The position numbers and the translations under genes are program-made. 64,000 bases of DNA, from the NCBI GenBank assembly GCA_009869945.1, contig WIXG01000008.1, forward strand, positions 496,001 to 560,000, written 5' to 3'. The notes beneath the pieces were generated by a model. That model was not told the DNA's origin and searched no databases. It saw only the letters and a list, made by a program, of their open reading frames with translations. Shown piece after piece: positions 10,682 to 22,314 of this stretch; within the stretch, counting starts at the first letter, position 1, and the number at the start of each line of letters is the position of its first letter. The stretch is from Mesaphorura yosii (Eukaryota > Arthropoda > Collembola > Poduromorpha > Tullbergiidae).

Positions 10682-12442
10682 ATGGAAATTATAAAATCAA
10701 GAAAGAATTTCTGGGTCTCAGAAATTGGGAATGAGCAACCGAATATGAATGAATCATTTCAGCAGTGGAATTTGCAAACAGTGGCTGGTGAGTTTACTTT
10801 CTTGTGGTAGGTTTCTTCGCTCTAATTTCTAATTTGTGCGAGCATCCTTTGTAGAAAATGCTGGCCAACTTCGGTCACGGAAAGAGAAAAAGATCGTCGA
10901 AGTAGAGAGTGAAAATGGAAATGCACAAAGATCGTGCACAATGCTGCTTTACGTGAGACCGATTCTGAACGTGCTCTATTGGACCTTCTTTTCTCCATCA
11001 AAGTTTATACTGGACAAGGACACTCGAAGTTATACCCGAGTCGAAGGCGGTGTCTTCCGCAAAGTGAGCACTTTCTGCTGGTGCCCATTTTTGATGTAGT
11101 TCGTGTTTTGATGTAAATTTTGCATTTCCAGGTCATGATGGCTCTCTTGCAAATTGGAACCATCTTCTTTCTATGGAACAATTTGCAAAGGCTAGGACAG
11201 ACTAGCAATCTAGGAGTCGTCTTCCGAGTCATGTACGTGTGCTTCATCATGCTAGATATCACGTTCTACTGCGTTCTATGGAAAAACGGCGAACCTATAA
11301 ACCGTTTACTGCTCCGCATCAGAGACCTTTGCTCTGAGCTGTGCAAAGATGCGGAAAGGAAGCCCCAAAGGCGTGCACGGCTTGCGACTTTAGTTTGGAC
11401 CCTCGTGGCAATTTATTCCACGTACACCATTGTTTATTCACTTGTGATGGAAGTCAACTGGGGCAGGTGGTCAGGGATCAGCACACCCGGACAAATTCTG
11501 CGTGCTAGCACAAGAAATGCTGAGGCAATGATTCATTATGGCACAGGCCTCCTTGGCCCACCGCCCTCGAATTCGACGGGAGACGAGTATGCACTGGGAT
11601 ACGCGCTGGCACTCGGTGTGCCGAACCTGATGATCGTTCTTTATGCTACTGCTTCCTGGGCCTATGCTTTCTTAATGATTATCTTGTGGAGCTTACTGTT
11701 TCGCAGGCTCTTTCAGTTGTACTTCGATTCACTCCAACGATTTGAGCGATCCGGTGATAGACAAGAGCTTTTACAGGTGGGATTTCATGTCGTTATAATC
11801 GAGTTATGTAACTTTGCCCCTTATCTATTACTTTGAGGCCTAATTTGCTATGTGTCGCAGCACGTTCGTCTGTTTCAAAAGATCACAATTCTGATTGATG
11901 ACTACAACCGCATTTTCGGAGCCAACAACCTGTTTTGCGTGGTCAGCTGTCTGCTCTGGCTTGCGATGAATCTTTGGGACATATTCACGAAATTCTTCTC
12001 GAATCTGGCACTCAATTTGCTGCTTTTCCCCATCTTCATAAACTTCTCGTTCCTTCTAATTACTGCGTCAGAAGTTCATAACACGGTATGCGATGCCCAT
12101 GTGTCAGTTCCGACTTCCGAGAGATACGACACACTAATCCTGGTTCTAATCGTGCAGGCAAATGAGGTGACGATGCTCATGAAGGTCCATTTCCAGAACA
12201 AAGAAACTGAGAACAACATGGTCAGTCTGCAGATGCAGATTGACCAGGAAATGATTGGGCACGAATTAACGCAAGTGCTTGGGATGATTCAACACGACCT
12301 CCAACATAACCACACTGGACTGAAAGGATACGGCTTCTTTACCATCAGCTACACGTTTGTGGGCACGGTAATCAGCGTGCTGGTGACTTACACGGTGATG
12401 TTTCAGCAGCTGGGGAACAACTCAGCGAGTCAAACAGAATAA
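10682..12442 (+). CDS. Gustatory receptor (insect-type 7TM chemoreceptor)
   Basis: Insect-type gustatory receptors are ligand-gated channels with seven transmembrane helices and an intracellular N-terminus. Exons are 10682-10787, 10855-11063, 11132-11776, 11861-12085 and 12158-12442, giving 489 aa. After a hydrophilic N-terminus of about 70 residues, the protein begins the typical LLYVRPILNVLYWTFF block and has about seven hydrophobic segments. The C-terminus carries the family signature TY-x5-Q (TYTVMFQQ, residues 472-479), followed by a short hydrophilic tail. A long extracellular-type loop with an N-glycosylation sequon (NST) sits between the mid helices. The donor after exon 3 (GTGGGATT) is weaker than the others but gives a clean phase-0 join. 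The ligand cannot be told from sequence. The call is firm at family level only. Confidence 0.9.
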
Positions 12443-13129
12443 AGCAAATGACCAACGAAGAAAATCTCATTCAACAGTTATATTTTATTTACTCAAAACG
12501 TGTGGTGCCTATGCTTTCAATTATCATCTACCAGCAATAAAGGAGTCAAACATAGTCAAGCGATCAATGCTATGTTGTAATAGTAGGCCCACGCTCAGTC
12601 GTAGTCTCGTTGAGAGTTCTTCATGCAGTAAAAAACCAGTAAAACGGTAAAACTATTTCTGGAAACTAAAATAGTCTAATTCAGCATCAAACCACAACCT
12701 GTGATTCTTATCTTGCGTCTACGTTATGAGGAAAGGTGCGATAAGATCATCATGCAGATGTGGTGACGTCTGAAAAACTAATCTAAAACTGCTGTACCAG
12801 GTGAACGAAAGTTGTCCTAAGTTGCCTAATTAGAGTCGGACAGTCGTACAGTGGACTTGCTGCTTGTAAACCGTAGCTTTGAATTAGCATCGGCTTTTGG
12901 CTCATTGGCTTTGGCTTGGGTCGTTGCCTCCAATGAAGTCAATCAGGATCGGTTGGGTCGTACATTCGTGGAATTTTGTCGCACCATTCTTGACGCCATG
13001 CTTTCCTTTCTGATTTTGATAAGCCTGGTGGTGGAGTAACACTGCATAAAAAGAAATAATAAAAAAAATAAATTAGCCTGATGTCCATTAACTGCCTCAT
13101 GCATGCACTGCTTATTAGAATGTGGCTTA
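12443..13129. other. Convergent intergenic region
   Basis: The 3' ends of the gustatory receptor (plus) and the CHHC zinc-finger gene (minus) face each other here. A short open frame at 12851-13039 has no support. An A-rich stretch near 13050-13075 is low complexity. Confidence 0.6.
12536..12541 (+). other. Poly(A) signal AATAAA of the gustatory receptor
   Basis: AATAAA 94 bases after the receptor stop codon, a typical spacing. Confidence 0.65.
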
Positions 13130-14363
13130 CTATCTCTTCATCTTGAACTCTGCATTCTTCATTGGATCATACGGGTCCGGTGGAAACAACTTCGCTTGCA
13201 AGTCCCAGTCTTCCAATGCCTCTTTTTCTATTGGATCCAATGTTTCTACTGCTCGCATCTTAATAAGGCTTCCCTTTTCAAGAATATGCTTATGAAGATC
13301 ACGAGCCAGCTCATTTGCTTCGGCTGCTGGGTCTGCCTCTTCTGGATCCATTACTATAAGCAAAACAAAGTGAAATTAGCATTTATGTATGTCTATAATG
13401 GAAATGAACCAGATTTGGGCAATCTCTCCTTACCTTCCGTGTAAATTTCGCTCGTACGATAAAAAATTGGTAGCTTCAAGAAATCATCTGAATATGACGA
13501 TTTGAATTCCTTCAATGGCTTTTCTTGGCTGATGGTATTTGCTTCTACCATGCCATACGGCAAATCTTGTAGTTGTGGAACGTTCTGGAGCGTCGAGAAT
13601 GAACGCAGAGCACACCTGCCTGCCGATGGAGAACGGGAGCGGGAGCACGCCTCAACCTTGGCTGGAGACCCTGAATACCGCTTGACCCAAGTTGGTGTTG
13701 GAGATCGTGAATATCTCATTGATTTATTCTCAATGTCCTTGTGAGCATCCCATTTCTCGGAATTTGAAGTAGAAACGCCTGAAGGGACGGACCTGAGGCG
13801 AGGTGATCGTCGTACTTCACGAGAACGGCGATAAGGGCACGTTTCCTCGTGAAATATCTTCTCAGCGTCAAAAACAGTGTGGTCAGCGTTGTACTTGCAA
13901 TTGCTGAAACTGACAACACGTCCAGCCTTTTCGAGTTTCTTGACGTGCACACGACGGCATTTGTACAAATGAGTTTGTATACGTGATTTCCTGCAGGAAC
14001 CATACAATACAATATCTCATAAAATGCTTTTGCTGATACAACTCGAAATCCTGGAATTCAAGTTTTTGATGCTAAAATTTCCGATAAGCTTACAGGACAA
14101 CATGGGTGGAATCAAATGGGCACCAAATGAAGCTTTCGTGTTTCTTCAATTTGAATCCATTCGGGGCTGAATATCTGCCAAGATCGTAAACCAAGTCCTC
14201 GTCAAAATCCTGTTAATGAGTCAACGAGTAAGATAATGCTGAATACTAATGATCTTCGGCCTGTTTCTGTCATGTTTATAAATGCGTGTGGCTTGTCTCA
14301 CTTTCGCTCAGCCTTTATTAAAGGGTCTCAAATTCTCTTGTTCGCTAAATTAGCACTTACCAT
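13130..14363 (-). CDS. GTSF1/Asterix-like protein with two CHHC zinc fingers
   Basis: Coding exons are 14363-14361, 14209-14094, 13990-13434 and 13353-13130, totalling 900 bases and 299 aa. Two perfect U11-48K-type CHHC fingers follow each other: C31-x5-H37-x9-H47-x3-C51 and C71-x5-H77-x9-H87-x3-C91. The tandem pair, starting WCPFDSTH and ending FHEETCPYR, is the layout of gametocyte-specific factor 1 (GTSF1; Drosophila Asterix), which works with Piwi-clade Argonautes in transposon silencing. CHHC fingers bind RNA (shown for U11-48K; tRNA for GTSF1). The tail is longer than usual: residues about 92-170 are rich in RS/SP dipeptides, followed by an acidic-helical C-terminus. The start is the ATG that ends exon 1, because the frame upstream has a stop and no other ATG splices in frame; a coding exon further 5' is not fully excluded. 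Nuclear or perinuclear location is inferred. Confidence 0.82.
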
Positions 14364-15104
14364 TGTAGATTCCAGCCAGTGAGCCAGTCGCTTCAGTTTG
14401 GAAGAATACAAGCCCAGAAATTCAGTTTCATAATCACTAGACGAACAGAATGTCGAATGCAATCAGGACCGAGAGAAACCGACGCTGTACGCCTTTCCGC
14501 CTTGCACTAATAACGTTGTTCCACAAGCGCTTCTCCGCGAACGACTGGGAGAAACTTCGAGCTGCATGAAGAACGAAAACTCTCGTTCTTGTGCCCGGTG
14601 ATTGTGCTTGACTTCTACTGGATGCTGGTACTAATTAAAAAGTCAGGTTTGAATTTTGAAATATGCTGGACTTTGGTTTATCACGATTATCAGACAGACT
14701 TGACTAACGAATCCGAGAGTCATGTCAGCAAACCGTGTACCGAGTTGAGAAGGAGAACCGTCGCTGATAAAAACTAGGTTCGATGAAAATGTCAGATAAA
14801 GAGCAAGATGCTGCGATGCCAGTCGGTCAATGTCAAATGTGTACATTATGGCCGTTTTTCCAATTTCCAAAATAATTTATTCAAATCCTGCTTATTCATC
14901 ATTATTATTCTGCTCATTCTCTTCAATTAAGTCAAATCAAAATCAAAGTACAGACGACTCACAATAGTCACGACTCACGAACAGCTGTGACGCGTCGATT
15001 TAAACAAAAGCAGTCTTTTCATACAGAATACATATTTATACATCACGCACAGAATCCTGCTTCGAGAGTGTCTATAGTACTGCCTCATTTCATACAGTAT
15101 TCAT
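14364..15104. other. Intergenic region, no supported gene
   Basis: This includes the 5' UTR and promoter of the CHHC gene (left) and the 3' flank of the minus-strand gene to the right. A minus-strand AATAAA lies at 14881-14876. Short open frames at 14589-14870 are not supported. Confidence 0.6.
14876..14881 (-). other. Poly(A) signal AATAAA of the 15105-16504 gene
   Basis: Minus-strand AATAAA about 224 bases past the TAA stop at 15107-15105. Confidence 0.4.
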
Positions 15105-16504
15105 TTACATATCATCTTGATCTGAAAATTTATCACTGATTAAATCCTGCACAAACTGGCCAAGACTTTTCGTTCCGCACCCGTAATGATTATCGATCAG
15201 GTCTTTCAGGCCTAAAAACTTTAATATTCTTTTTAGCAGCTGCGGGTACGAAGACATCGCTCCTAATCCAAAACTGACTTTGCCAACCAGAATACTGATA
15301 ATCCCAACCAAGTCACTGATTATTGATCCGGGCACGATGCTGAACATGTTGTTGAATGAATCAAAGATGGATATTATCGTGAGGAGCATGACGAGCGGAG
15401 AGTTCGTTGGAAATGTGATGTCGACCAGCGCGAACAAATTCAGGATCAGTGACGGGATTCCGGCAAAGAGTACAGAGAAGGCACTGCCAAATATGTTGTA
15501 AAAGCTGGAGAAGAGAAAGGAGATGATCGCCAGGATCAGGCTGAGGAATGAGAGTATTATGCTGACCAATGTCATGTCCGCCACCAAAGTGTCGAACCCG
15601 GGCTTGCATCGCGTGGATGTCAGCTTCATCGGTGGCAGGTAGGACAGCTTGTCTTGCCCATTCACGTGTCCCTTGAAGGGTGGAGGCAATAATTCTGTCG
15701 ACGGAGTCTGGACTGGGCTCTCGTAAGTGGTGCTTGCCAATATTAGTTGCGCCTTTTCCTTTTGAAAGATTGGGCTCCTATACTCCAAATTGTGCTTGTG
15801 GGACCACGACGGCTCATGTTGCACTTGCTGACTCCTATTGCTGCAATAGTCAATTCCGAAGACACCGATACAACATCCACGACAATAAACAGTTAAGACT
15901 CAAGATAACCTTGAAAGAATCTTCCGTTTATGCTCTTTCTGTTTAAAATTCTTACGGAGTTCAAAACTTAACTGAAAGAAGTTCTCCAGAAGCATAGTTT
16001 TCAATTCGAAACTATGCGACTAACTGGACCAACTGGACCCAACGACTCTAGCTGACTAATTAGACCGGACTTACATTATTTTGTATTGAGGCCGTGCGTT
16101 CGTGATTGTTGCCAAGGCCTGTTTGTCTGCTGGTCTTTCATTGAATGGAAGTTGCTCCATAACTTTTGACAGCGGCATCATGATTCTTGCGTTCAGCGAA
16201 GCAGAAGATTGATTCATGAAGTTGTAGGTCTTTAGTTTATTGACGAAGCCTGGAATAGAGGAAATTCGCGAACCTGTACTTGCAAATAAAAAGCAGGGAG
16301 ATTTAAATCTGGGTTCAATTTTATTTGTGTCTCACGACTACGAGTCTCACCTTCATGCGCAAAATTCCAAACATTTCTCCCGTGGTAAATCTCATCTCTC
16401 TTCGGATGGAAACTCGTGGTGCTCGTACTGCAGTACACTCCCAAAGCAGTAGTCAAAAACACTAGACTTAGTCGCAGCCTCAAGAAGTCTATGTCCGAAA
16501 TCAT
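15105..16504 (-). CDS. Uncharacterised secretory-pathway protein with hydrophobic C-terminal half
   Basis: Three exons, 16504-16351, 16249-16075 and 15840-15105, join in consistent phase to 1065 bases, 354 aa. Residues 1-25 are a likely signal peptide (RLRLSLVFLTTALGVYC). The next 170 residues are hydrophilic, with Pro/Ser/Thr-rich stretches. From about residue 199 to 305 the protein is almost continuously hydrophobic (Ile, Leu, Phe, Ser), long enough for three to four membrane helices or a large lipophilic domain. It ends in a polar tail with a Cys (YGCGTKSLGQF); a partner Cys precedes the hydrophobic block (TRCKPGF). I do not recognise the family. Many arthropods have lineage-specific proteins with this signal-peptide plus hydrophobic-block layout, but no function is assigned. 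Splice signals are all canonical. Confidence 0.75.
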
Positions 16505-18785
16505 GCTAGTAAATCTTGGTTGTTGTTGATCTTGGACTTGCAGACTGTAGCATTCACCTTGACCAAGGCCCGATCACTTGAGAACTGGTAATGAATCGTT
16601 GCCGTTGTCCCGATCTTGCGCCTGCGCTTACACTGATGGCGTCTGATCTGCTCTCGTCTCTCGCTCGTCGCCTAGTCTGGGACAAGGAACCTAAAAATGA
16701 AAACTGCATTCCAATTAAGAAGCTGAAGCTGCAAATTTCTTTGATTGTACTGTCATCATATTACATATTCGACGTGCACGGGCAGCACCAGCCACAATGT
16801 ATAAATTGTATTACATATTTCACGAGTATTAAAGACGAGAACGCGAGAAGAATTGTGTTTGTGTGTTTTCGTGGTTGAGCGACTTTGTCATATATTTCGT
16901 GCTAATCATTGTCGATTCAACATTGTTTGGATTGCGTAACTTTCAATTGTCAGCAACGTTTCCTTTCTCAAACGAAGCGCTTCGATTTCAATGGCATAAT
17001 GACTCTTAATTGGGATAAGTGCTGCTACTCCTAGCACCCGCCCATTTATAATGAAGAAAAACAGTGGTGCGCCAACTTTCTAATGCACAGAGCACTGAGC
17101 CTGCCTGAAGAAGGAATTCCTGAACGCCTGGCCGGGATGCATGTTTGCCATTTATTCTAAGTTAATCTTAAGAATTGACAGTGACAAGCGTCTATTTTTA
17201 GCACTCAACATTGTGTTGCTAATTAAAACCGCCATTTCCTTCCACTGATTGGCAATTTTGTAGGTCAGACGGTAAAGTATGTCATTGTGACTTGACCTAC
17301 AATGTGGATCGCGGGATTCGGAGTCGGCCAAGAGCCAAAGTAGGAAATTTGGAGGTTTGTCTGTTGTCTGCATGCACGCCAACTGAAATGTCCTGGAAAT
17401 TGGTCTATGCAGGCACATTCATACAAGCAATAATGCAGCGAATCAGGAATTCCTATTCTGCCCATATGGGTTCACCATTTACTTGAAGCTGGACGAAATC
17501 CTCCTCAAGCAATAAAATCAAATGAAAGAAATTCAGTTTCCTGATTAGGAACTCCATCATCTTGAAAGCAGTGCATGTGCATGCGGTTTACATCAAATAC
17601 TTAGGTAAATTAACGCAAAACTATCATCTCACAAATGACAAAGCTTTGTTGTCCGTTAATCCCTTCCCTTTATGCTTTTGATGCCGTAACGCCGTAAACA
17701 ATTTCACAAATTGAGCTATTGCGCGATGGTCATCAGCAACAGCAATACAACAGGCCTGCTTTACGGCCCCTCGTGGGATCACATATCGCTCGTGGAGGGT
17801 CACCTGGGCTATCGACGAGCAGAAAATCCTAAGTTTAAGGGCATTTCAGTTCAAAGGAAACGCAATTTGCCGTCTTGAGGTTTTAGCTCTTACTTGAAAG
17901 CGCTTGATTAAAATCAAATAAGGAGTGGTATCTTTGCGATAATAACATGTTATACGTTTCCGAGTCAGGAAATTGAGAAAGTGAAATACACGTGTGATCG
18001 ATTTTCTTGGTTTTTGGAAACTTTAAAGTGTGCTTTCCTCAGAAGGAATCGAAGCTCAAGACCAAATACCCAGAATGATCGTGTAAAGCTAAAGCAAATG
18101 TCACATATTGAACATCCCCTCAAATTGCATAAACTGGGTGTAAATTACACCTGACGCATTAATTCACTGTCATTTTTGAATCTCGTGAGTTTAAACTGTT
18201 ATTGACAAGTTTTGGAGTATGCCAAAGGCAATCAATACGCAATAAAATATTTGCACAAAAGCCGACTCTGACTGGACGGGTATTGACAAAGGAGATGGAC
18301 AGATTTGGGTTTTGCCTTTGGGTTATCGATCGACCAGAGAAACAATTTAGAGTTTATGTAACAAGAGCTTTCCTTCGTCCTTTCTATTTCCACTCGAGTA
18401 TTTGGCAACCAACACTCAATACGGCAGAAAAATGGCAAAACAAAATAAAAAATTCCATGAAATATGCACGGGTAATCGTTCAGATCGTTCGCAGAGTCAA
18501 GACCAGAACCCCGAATTTGAGACAGTTCAGGCACAAAACATGCCAATAATCCTGTATGCTTTTACCTTTACTTTATGGCCACGGGAAAGTAATAATAACA
18601 GGGTACGCTTAGCTCAGAACTCCTCGCCTTGCTTGGTAAATAATTCAGCACTTTTGACTCTCTTCGCCATTGCGACTCTTGCGCGTACGTGTCACAACTC
18701 ATTCGGACTCTCCATTGTTCAGTCGCCTGAACCTGAACTTCGACTTTGAACTCACTCCTGTAAATAAGCATTACAGCGCAGCATC
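16505..18785. other. Divergent intergenic region of 2.3 kb, no supported gene
   Basis: It lies between two divergent genes (minus start 16504, plus start 18786). Several short open frames exist on both strands (for example 18202-18549 and its complement) with no domains, splice consistency or start context. The right end holds an Inr-like TTCAGTC near 18719-18725, 65 bases before the ATG of the next gene. Confidence 0.6.
18719..18725 (+). promoter_or_regulatory. Possible initiator (Inr) for the Gly-rich membrane protein gene
   Basis: TTCAGTC matches the arthropod initiator consensus TCAGTY, with the +1 A at 18721, 65 bases before the ATG. No TATA box is seen at the right distance. Confidence 0.35.
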
Positions 18786-20680
18786 ATGAAATCGTCTCAA
18801 AGGAGCTCCTCATACCATTCAGCCTACAATCACTCGCACTCCTCGTCCCTGTATTTCCCACCCACATCGTTCACGAAGACATTCGCCCGGCTCATTGTTC
18901 TCATCATTCTGTTCGTGGGAATATTCCATCACATAAATTCGGTGGATGCCATCTACTCAGGCGGACTAGGGCTCGGCTTCGGTGGTGGAGCAGGTCTCGG
19001 ATTTGGGGGCGGTGGAGGACGATACAATGGAGGCGGGTTTGGGCGTGGGAACATTGGAAGCTCTTTCGGGCGAAATGGAGGCTCGTTTGGAGGCAGGTTT
19101 GGTGGAGGCGGAGGAACAAGCTTCTTTGCAAGGCCAAGATGGTGGATTCTAGGAGCAGGCACATGTAAGGTACAAATCGACTGCAGTAATCCAGCAATTT
19201 CATCTGTGATGCTCTCAATTTTAGTTGGTGGCCGCCACCGTGCACGAGCAAACCAGACGGCCGCTGAAAGCATCGACAGCACAGAACATGTTCCGGCTAC
19301 GATCGACGAGCTGGCGGGTGTGGTGGGCATATTCTATGTCGTGGTGTACGCCATATACTTCGTCCACAAGCTCTCGTTCAAACCCGGACAATATGGACAG
19401 ACGCACTACTCAATACTCCATTGCCTCTCGTTCATTGCATTCGCAGCGTTCTCAATCATCGCCTTTCATATCCCGCTGCAACTGGTAAACTGCAACCGCG
19501 TTCAAATCGCTACTAAACGCGTTGATTGCATTCGTATCAGATGCACTAATTTTAATTGCAATTTAGAGCGAAAGAGGTACTGTGGACTATGAAGAAGGGT
19601 CAGACGCTGCTCTGGACGCGTGGGCCGCCTGGTTCGAACCAAACTCGACCATGTTCATTCAGTTGGGTGACAGTCCTCTGAATTATTTCGATTTGATATT
19701 CTGTGGACTTGGCACGCTATTTACAACTTTCATAATACTCAAAGTAAGGCAAACAGGTTCTCTTTTGTAGAAAGGGTCAGCTTAGTGGACTTTGTGTGAC
19801 TTCTCGCATGTGTTATACTGCCACTGTAGGATTGTGCCTTCACAAATGGACTGATGTCCATAAACATGCTCACTAAACTGGCGACCTTAGGATTTGGCGC
19901 TGTAATGCTCACCGCAATCGTAATCGGATACAGTTCATCATCATGGAAAATCCCGCTGGTAGTCTTCGCCTTGACAAGCCTTGTGCTAAGCCTCCTTCGA
20001 TTCTTGGGTCTGGTGAGTCAAAATTTTATGCAATAACTTCCTATCTGCAATTCCTTAACATTAATTTATTTATGGTGGCCATCGTTCATTGCAGGTATTC
20101 ATTCAGGAACACTTTGGACTCTCCGTCTCACCTTCGGCAAAGCCAAACTTCGTGCCCGTATCAAGGAGCAAGTGCGTCTGGTCGAACCGTTTGGAATTAC
20201 TTGCCGGAATGCTCAGCATCGTATTTCATATTCTCATGGCGTATAATTACGGTATGCGTGCATTATGCCATCCTTTAACCGTAAATACCCGAAACTATCC
20301 TGAATGCCAAATTGGCATGAAATGTCAATTTTTTGCCAAGCAAACCCTTGTGCTTAATTTGCTTTTGCAATGTGTTTTCGTTTAATTGCAGAGGACGCGA
20401 CAATTGCGCATATTAACATAATACCAATAGGCATGGCTGGGTTCGGTGTATTCTTTGGGGCCTTATTCCTGGCCAGGCTCACCTGCTCCAACCCAAGGTA
20501 AGGGCAACGACATTTTGCACTTGCTTTGCGGCATTGCTCAACCTGTAATTTACGGCATTGGCAAACAAATTCGAACTGTATTTTCCGCTTTCCAGATACG
20601 ACCGCTACGTCATTCCGCCAACGTGCGGTGACTCCTTTGGAGATGGAGTTTCTTGCAGGGAAATGCTCAAGATGAAGTAG
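18786..20680 (+). CDS. Polytopic membrane protein with Gly-rich N-terminal domain, uncharacterised
   Basis: Seven exons (18786-19164, 19225-19484, 19567-19743, 19830-20012, 20095-20251, 20392-20497 and 20596-20680) sum to 1347 bases, 448 aa, with every phase consistent. A hydrophilic Ser/His N-terminus precedes a signal-anchor helix (33-49). Residues 58-110 are a Gly/Phe/Arg-rich block built of GLGFGGG and GRFGG-type repeats. Then come about seven hydrophobic segments: 158-176, 189-210, 253-272, 287-306, 314-335, about 372-390 and 406-424. An N-glycosylation sequon (NST) lies in the loop before the 253-272 helix, in a segment rich in Trp and acidic residues (WAAWFEPNSTMF). The C-terminal tail has two Cys (PPTCGDSFGDGVSC). 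It does not show gustatory or rhodopsin-type signatures. I do not recognise the family. A Gly-rich ectodomain joined to a seven-helix body is the notable feature. Confidence 0.78.
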
Positions 20681-21320
20681 GCAGCATGGATTGCAACTCC
20701 TTACCTATATACGGCTCATACTTATAACTACTCTAATGTACCTCATTAGCTTACGTGCTAGAATTTTGATTTAAGAGAATATATTCCCAGTGTTCGTGCT
20801 CACTCAAATTATTAACCCCACCCAAATAATTAGTGATATTCTAACCATGTATAATTATAACTTGGACAAATATAGTTTTGCTCAACAATATTTTAATAAT
20901 AGTAGCATGTCAGAATTTAGATTAATTACTTGAATTAAACATAGATTTCGTTAACTCCATTCGGCATACAACAGACAAAGAGTCAGAGTCAATTGCGAAT
21001 TGCCTACTTACCACTGATAATAGAAAGTAGAAATTCTTGCCACCAGTCACAAGGTAGTAGTGGTTCCTGACGAGCAACGCCGGATGTCTCACCTGAATGG
21101 AATTATGGCACAGTCCGTGCAAATTGTCAAAAGTTTTAATGGCATTAAAAGACGATAGGGGCTCATTCATTATGGGAGCTTTCCACTACTGGCAGTGGCT
21201 TAGCAGCTAACAGAAGATTTAGGACGCCTTGCCCATATTGCAAATTAGCAGCAGTTGTTCTCCAAAATATCCAAATTGCATGCCAGCCCTGTCGGTACAT
21301 TTGGAAGCTCTTTAACTTTT

Positions 21321-21395
21321 GAGTTTTTTTATTGCTTGTGATAGGAAGCTTTCGACTTCCAGTCATAAGCAAATGGTGGACCCATGTGGGCAAAG
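21321..21395 (+). repeat. Hairpin-forming direct repeat, copy 1
   Basis: Contains ATTGCTTGTG at 21331-21340 and its near reverse complement CATAAGCAAAT at 21364-21374, enclosing an inner GGAAG/CTTCC stem. It is followed by GGTGGACCCATGTGGGCAAA. Copy 2 lies 306 bases downstream. Confidence 0.7.
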
Positions 21396-21629
21396 AAAGC
21401 AACACTGCTCGCCAGCACGAAACAGGAGCGAACCTATTACTTCTCGCAAAAATCTAGTACTTTTATCGGCATTGAAGGAAGTTCATACGGACTGCGGATT
21501 AGCTTCTGGCCGCATTGGGTTGACAACGGTAAATTGGTCGGTTGAGGGGTTATCGGTCATTCTTTGGTGGATGAGGTGTAGGAATTTGGAATGACGTGCC
21601 TGCATTTCCAGTGGAATATTTCCGTTGTA

Positions 21630-21697
21630 GTAGTTTTATTGCTTGTGAGTGCCAGGTCATGGCAACCACAAGCAAATGGTGAACCCATGTGGGCAAA
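21630..21697 (+). repeat. Hairpin-forming direct repeat, copy 2
   Basis: ATTGCTTGTG at 21638-21647 pairs perfectly with CACAAGCAA at 21667-21675, around an inner TGCCA/TGGCA stem with loop GGTCA. It is followed by GGTGAACCCATGTGGGCAAA, matching copy 1 except for one base. A second perfect hairpin, TTCTGC-TGATT-GCAGAA, follows at 21701-21717. Confidence 0.7.
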
Positions 21698-22314
21698 TTA
21701 TTCTGCTGATTGCAGAAGGCGCAGATGACTTGGCCATATACTTGACCATCACGTATAGAAAAGTGAAATACTAAACGGCATCCTACAAAATGCATTGGCC
21801 TAGCTCACAATGCTCTGTGCAATAGCACCAAGCACAACGACCAAAGGTATTTCCATCCTGAATCGTTGAATAAATTTGATATTCTGCTTAATTGACACAG
21901 CGTTTTGCCCACCTTAATCATTTGTCTGAGAATGCGAAGCGACCTGAATTGTTTATCTCTCGTTATCGTTGGCAGTTGTAGTTGGCTACGGAGGAAGACA
22001 TATAATCAGAGTTAATGATTTCAGCGAAAGCAGCCGGAGGTAATCACGAGACAGCGGCTGCTGGCATTTGGACTCTATAATTTTGCCTTCTATTTTGCCT
22101 GGTTTGAAACAATTGCTTCGATGCGATAACGATGCGATTACTTAATTCCAATTACGTACGTATTTCCTTACTCCGCTCACGCCTGTGAACTTTGGACGCA
22201 GGCATCTGGAAGTCGGACAGAGCGATTGCACCACGGCTACTGCAGTTTAAAACTGGAAGCTCTTTCAACAGCGGCTTTCAGAGCACTCAAACTGAGAAGG
22301 AGTCGGATTTCAAA

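Larger units (their letters stand above)
20681..22314. other. Intergenic region containing paired hairpin repeats
   Basis: The 3' flank of the membrane protein gene, then two copies of a direct repeat at about 21.32-21.40 and 21.63-21.70 kb (separate entries), then the upstream region of the intronless chemoreceptor. A frame open upstream of 22315 lacks an ATG (it begins at TTG, 22192). Confidence 0.6.

Noticed and set aside
18202..18549. Open frames on both strands
   Set aside because: Long frames on both strands over the same bases without any recognisable protein features; most likely chance.
21163..21795. Minus-strand peptides sharing LPTWVHHLL in two frames
   Set aside because: The similarity comes from the DNA hairpin repeat and is not a coding family; no starts, splice sites or continued homology support translation.
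22192..22314. Upstream extension of the intronless chemoreceptor
   Set aside because: The extension begins at TTG, not ATG, and adds a polar leader absent from related receptors; the ATG at 22315 is preferred.
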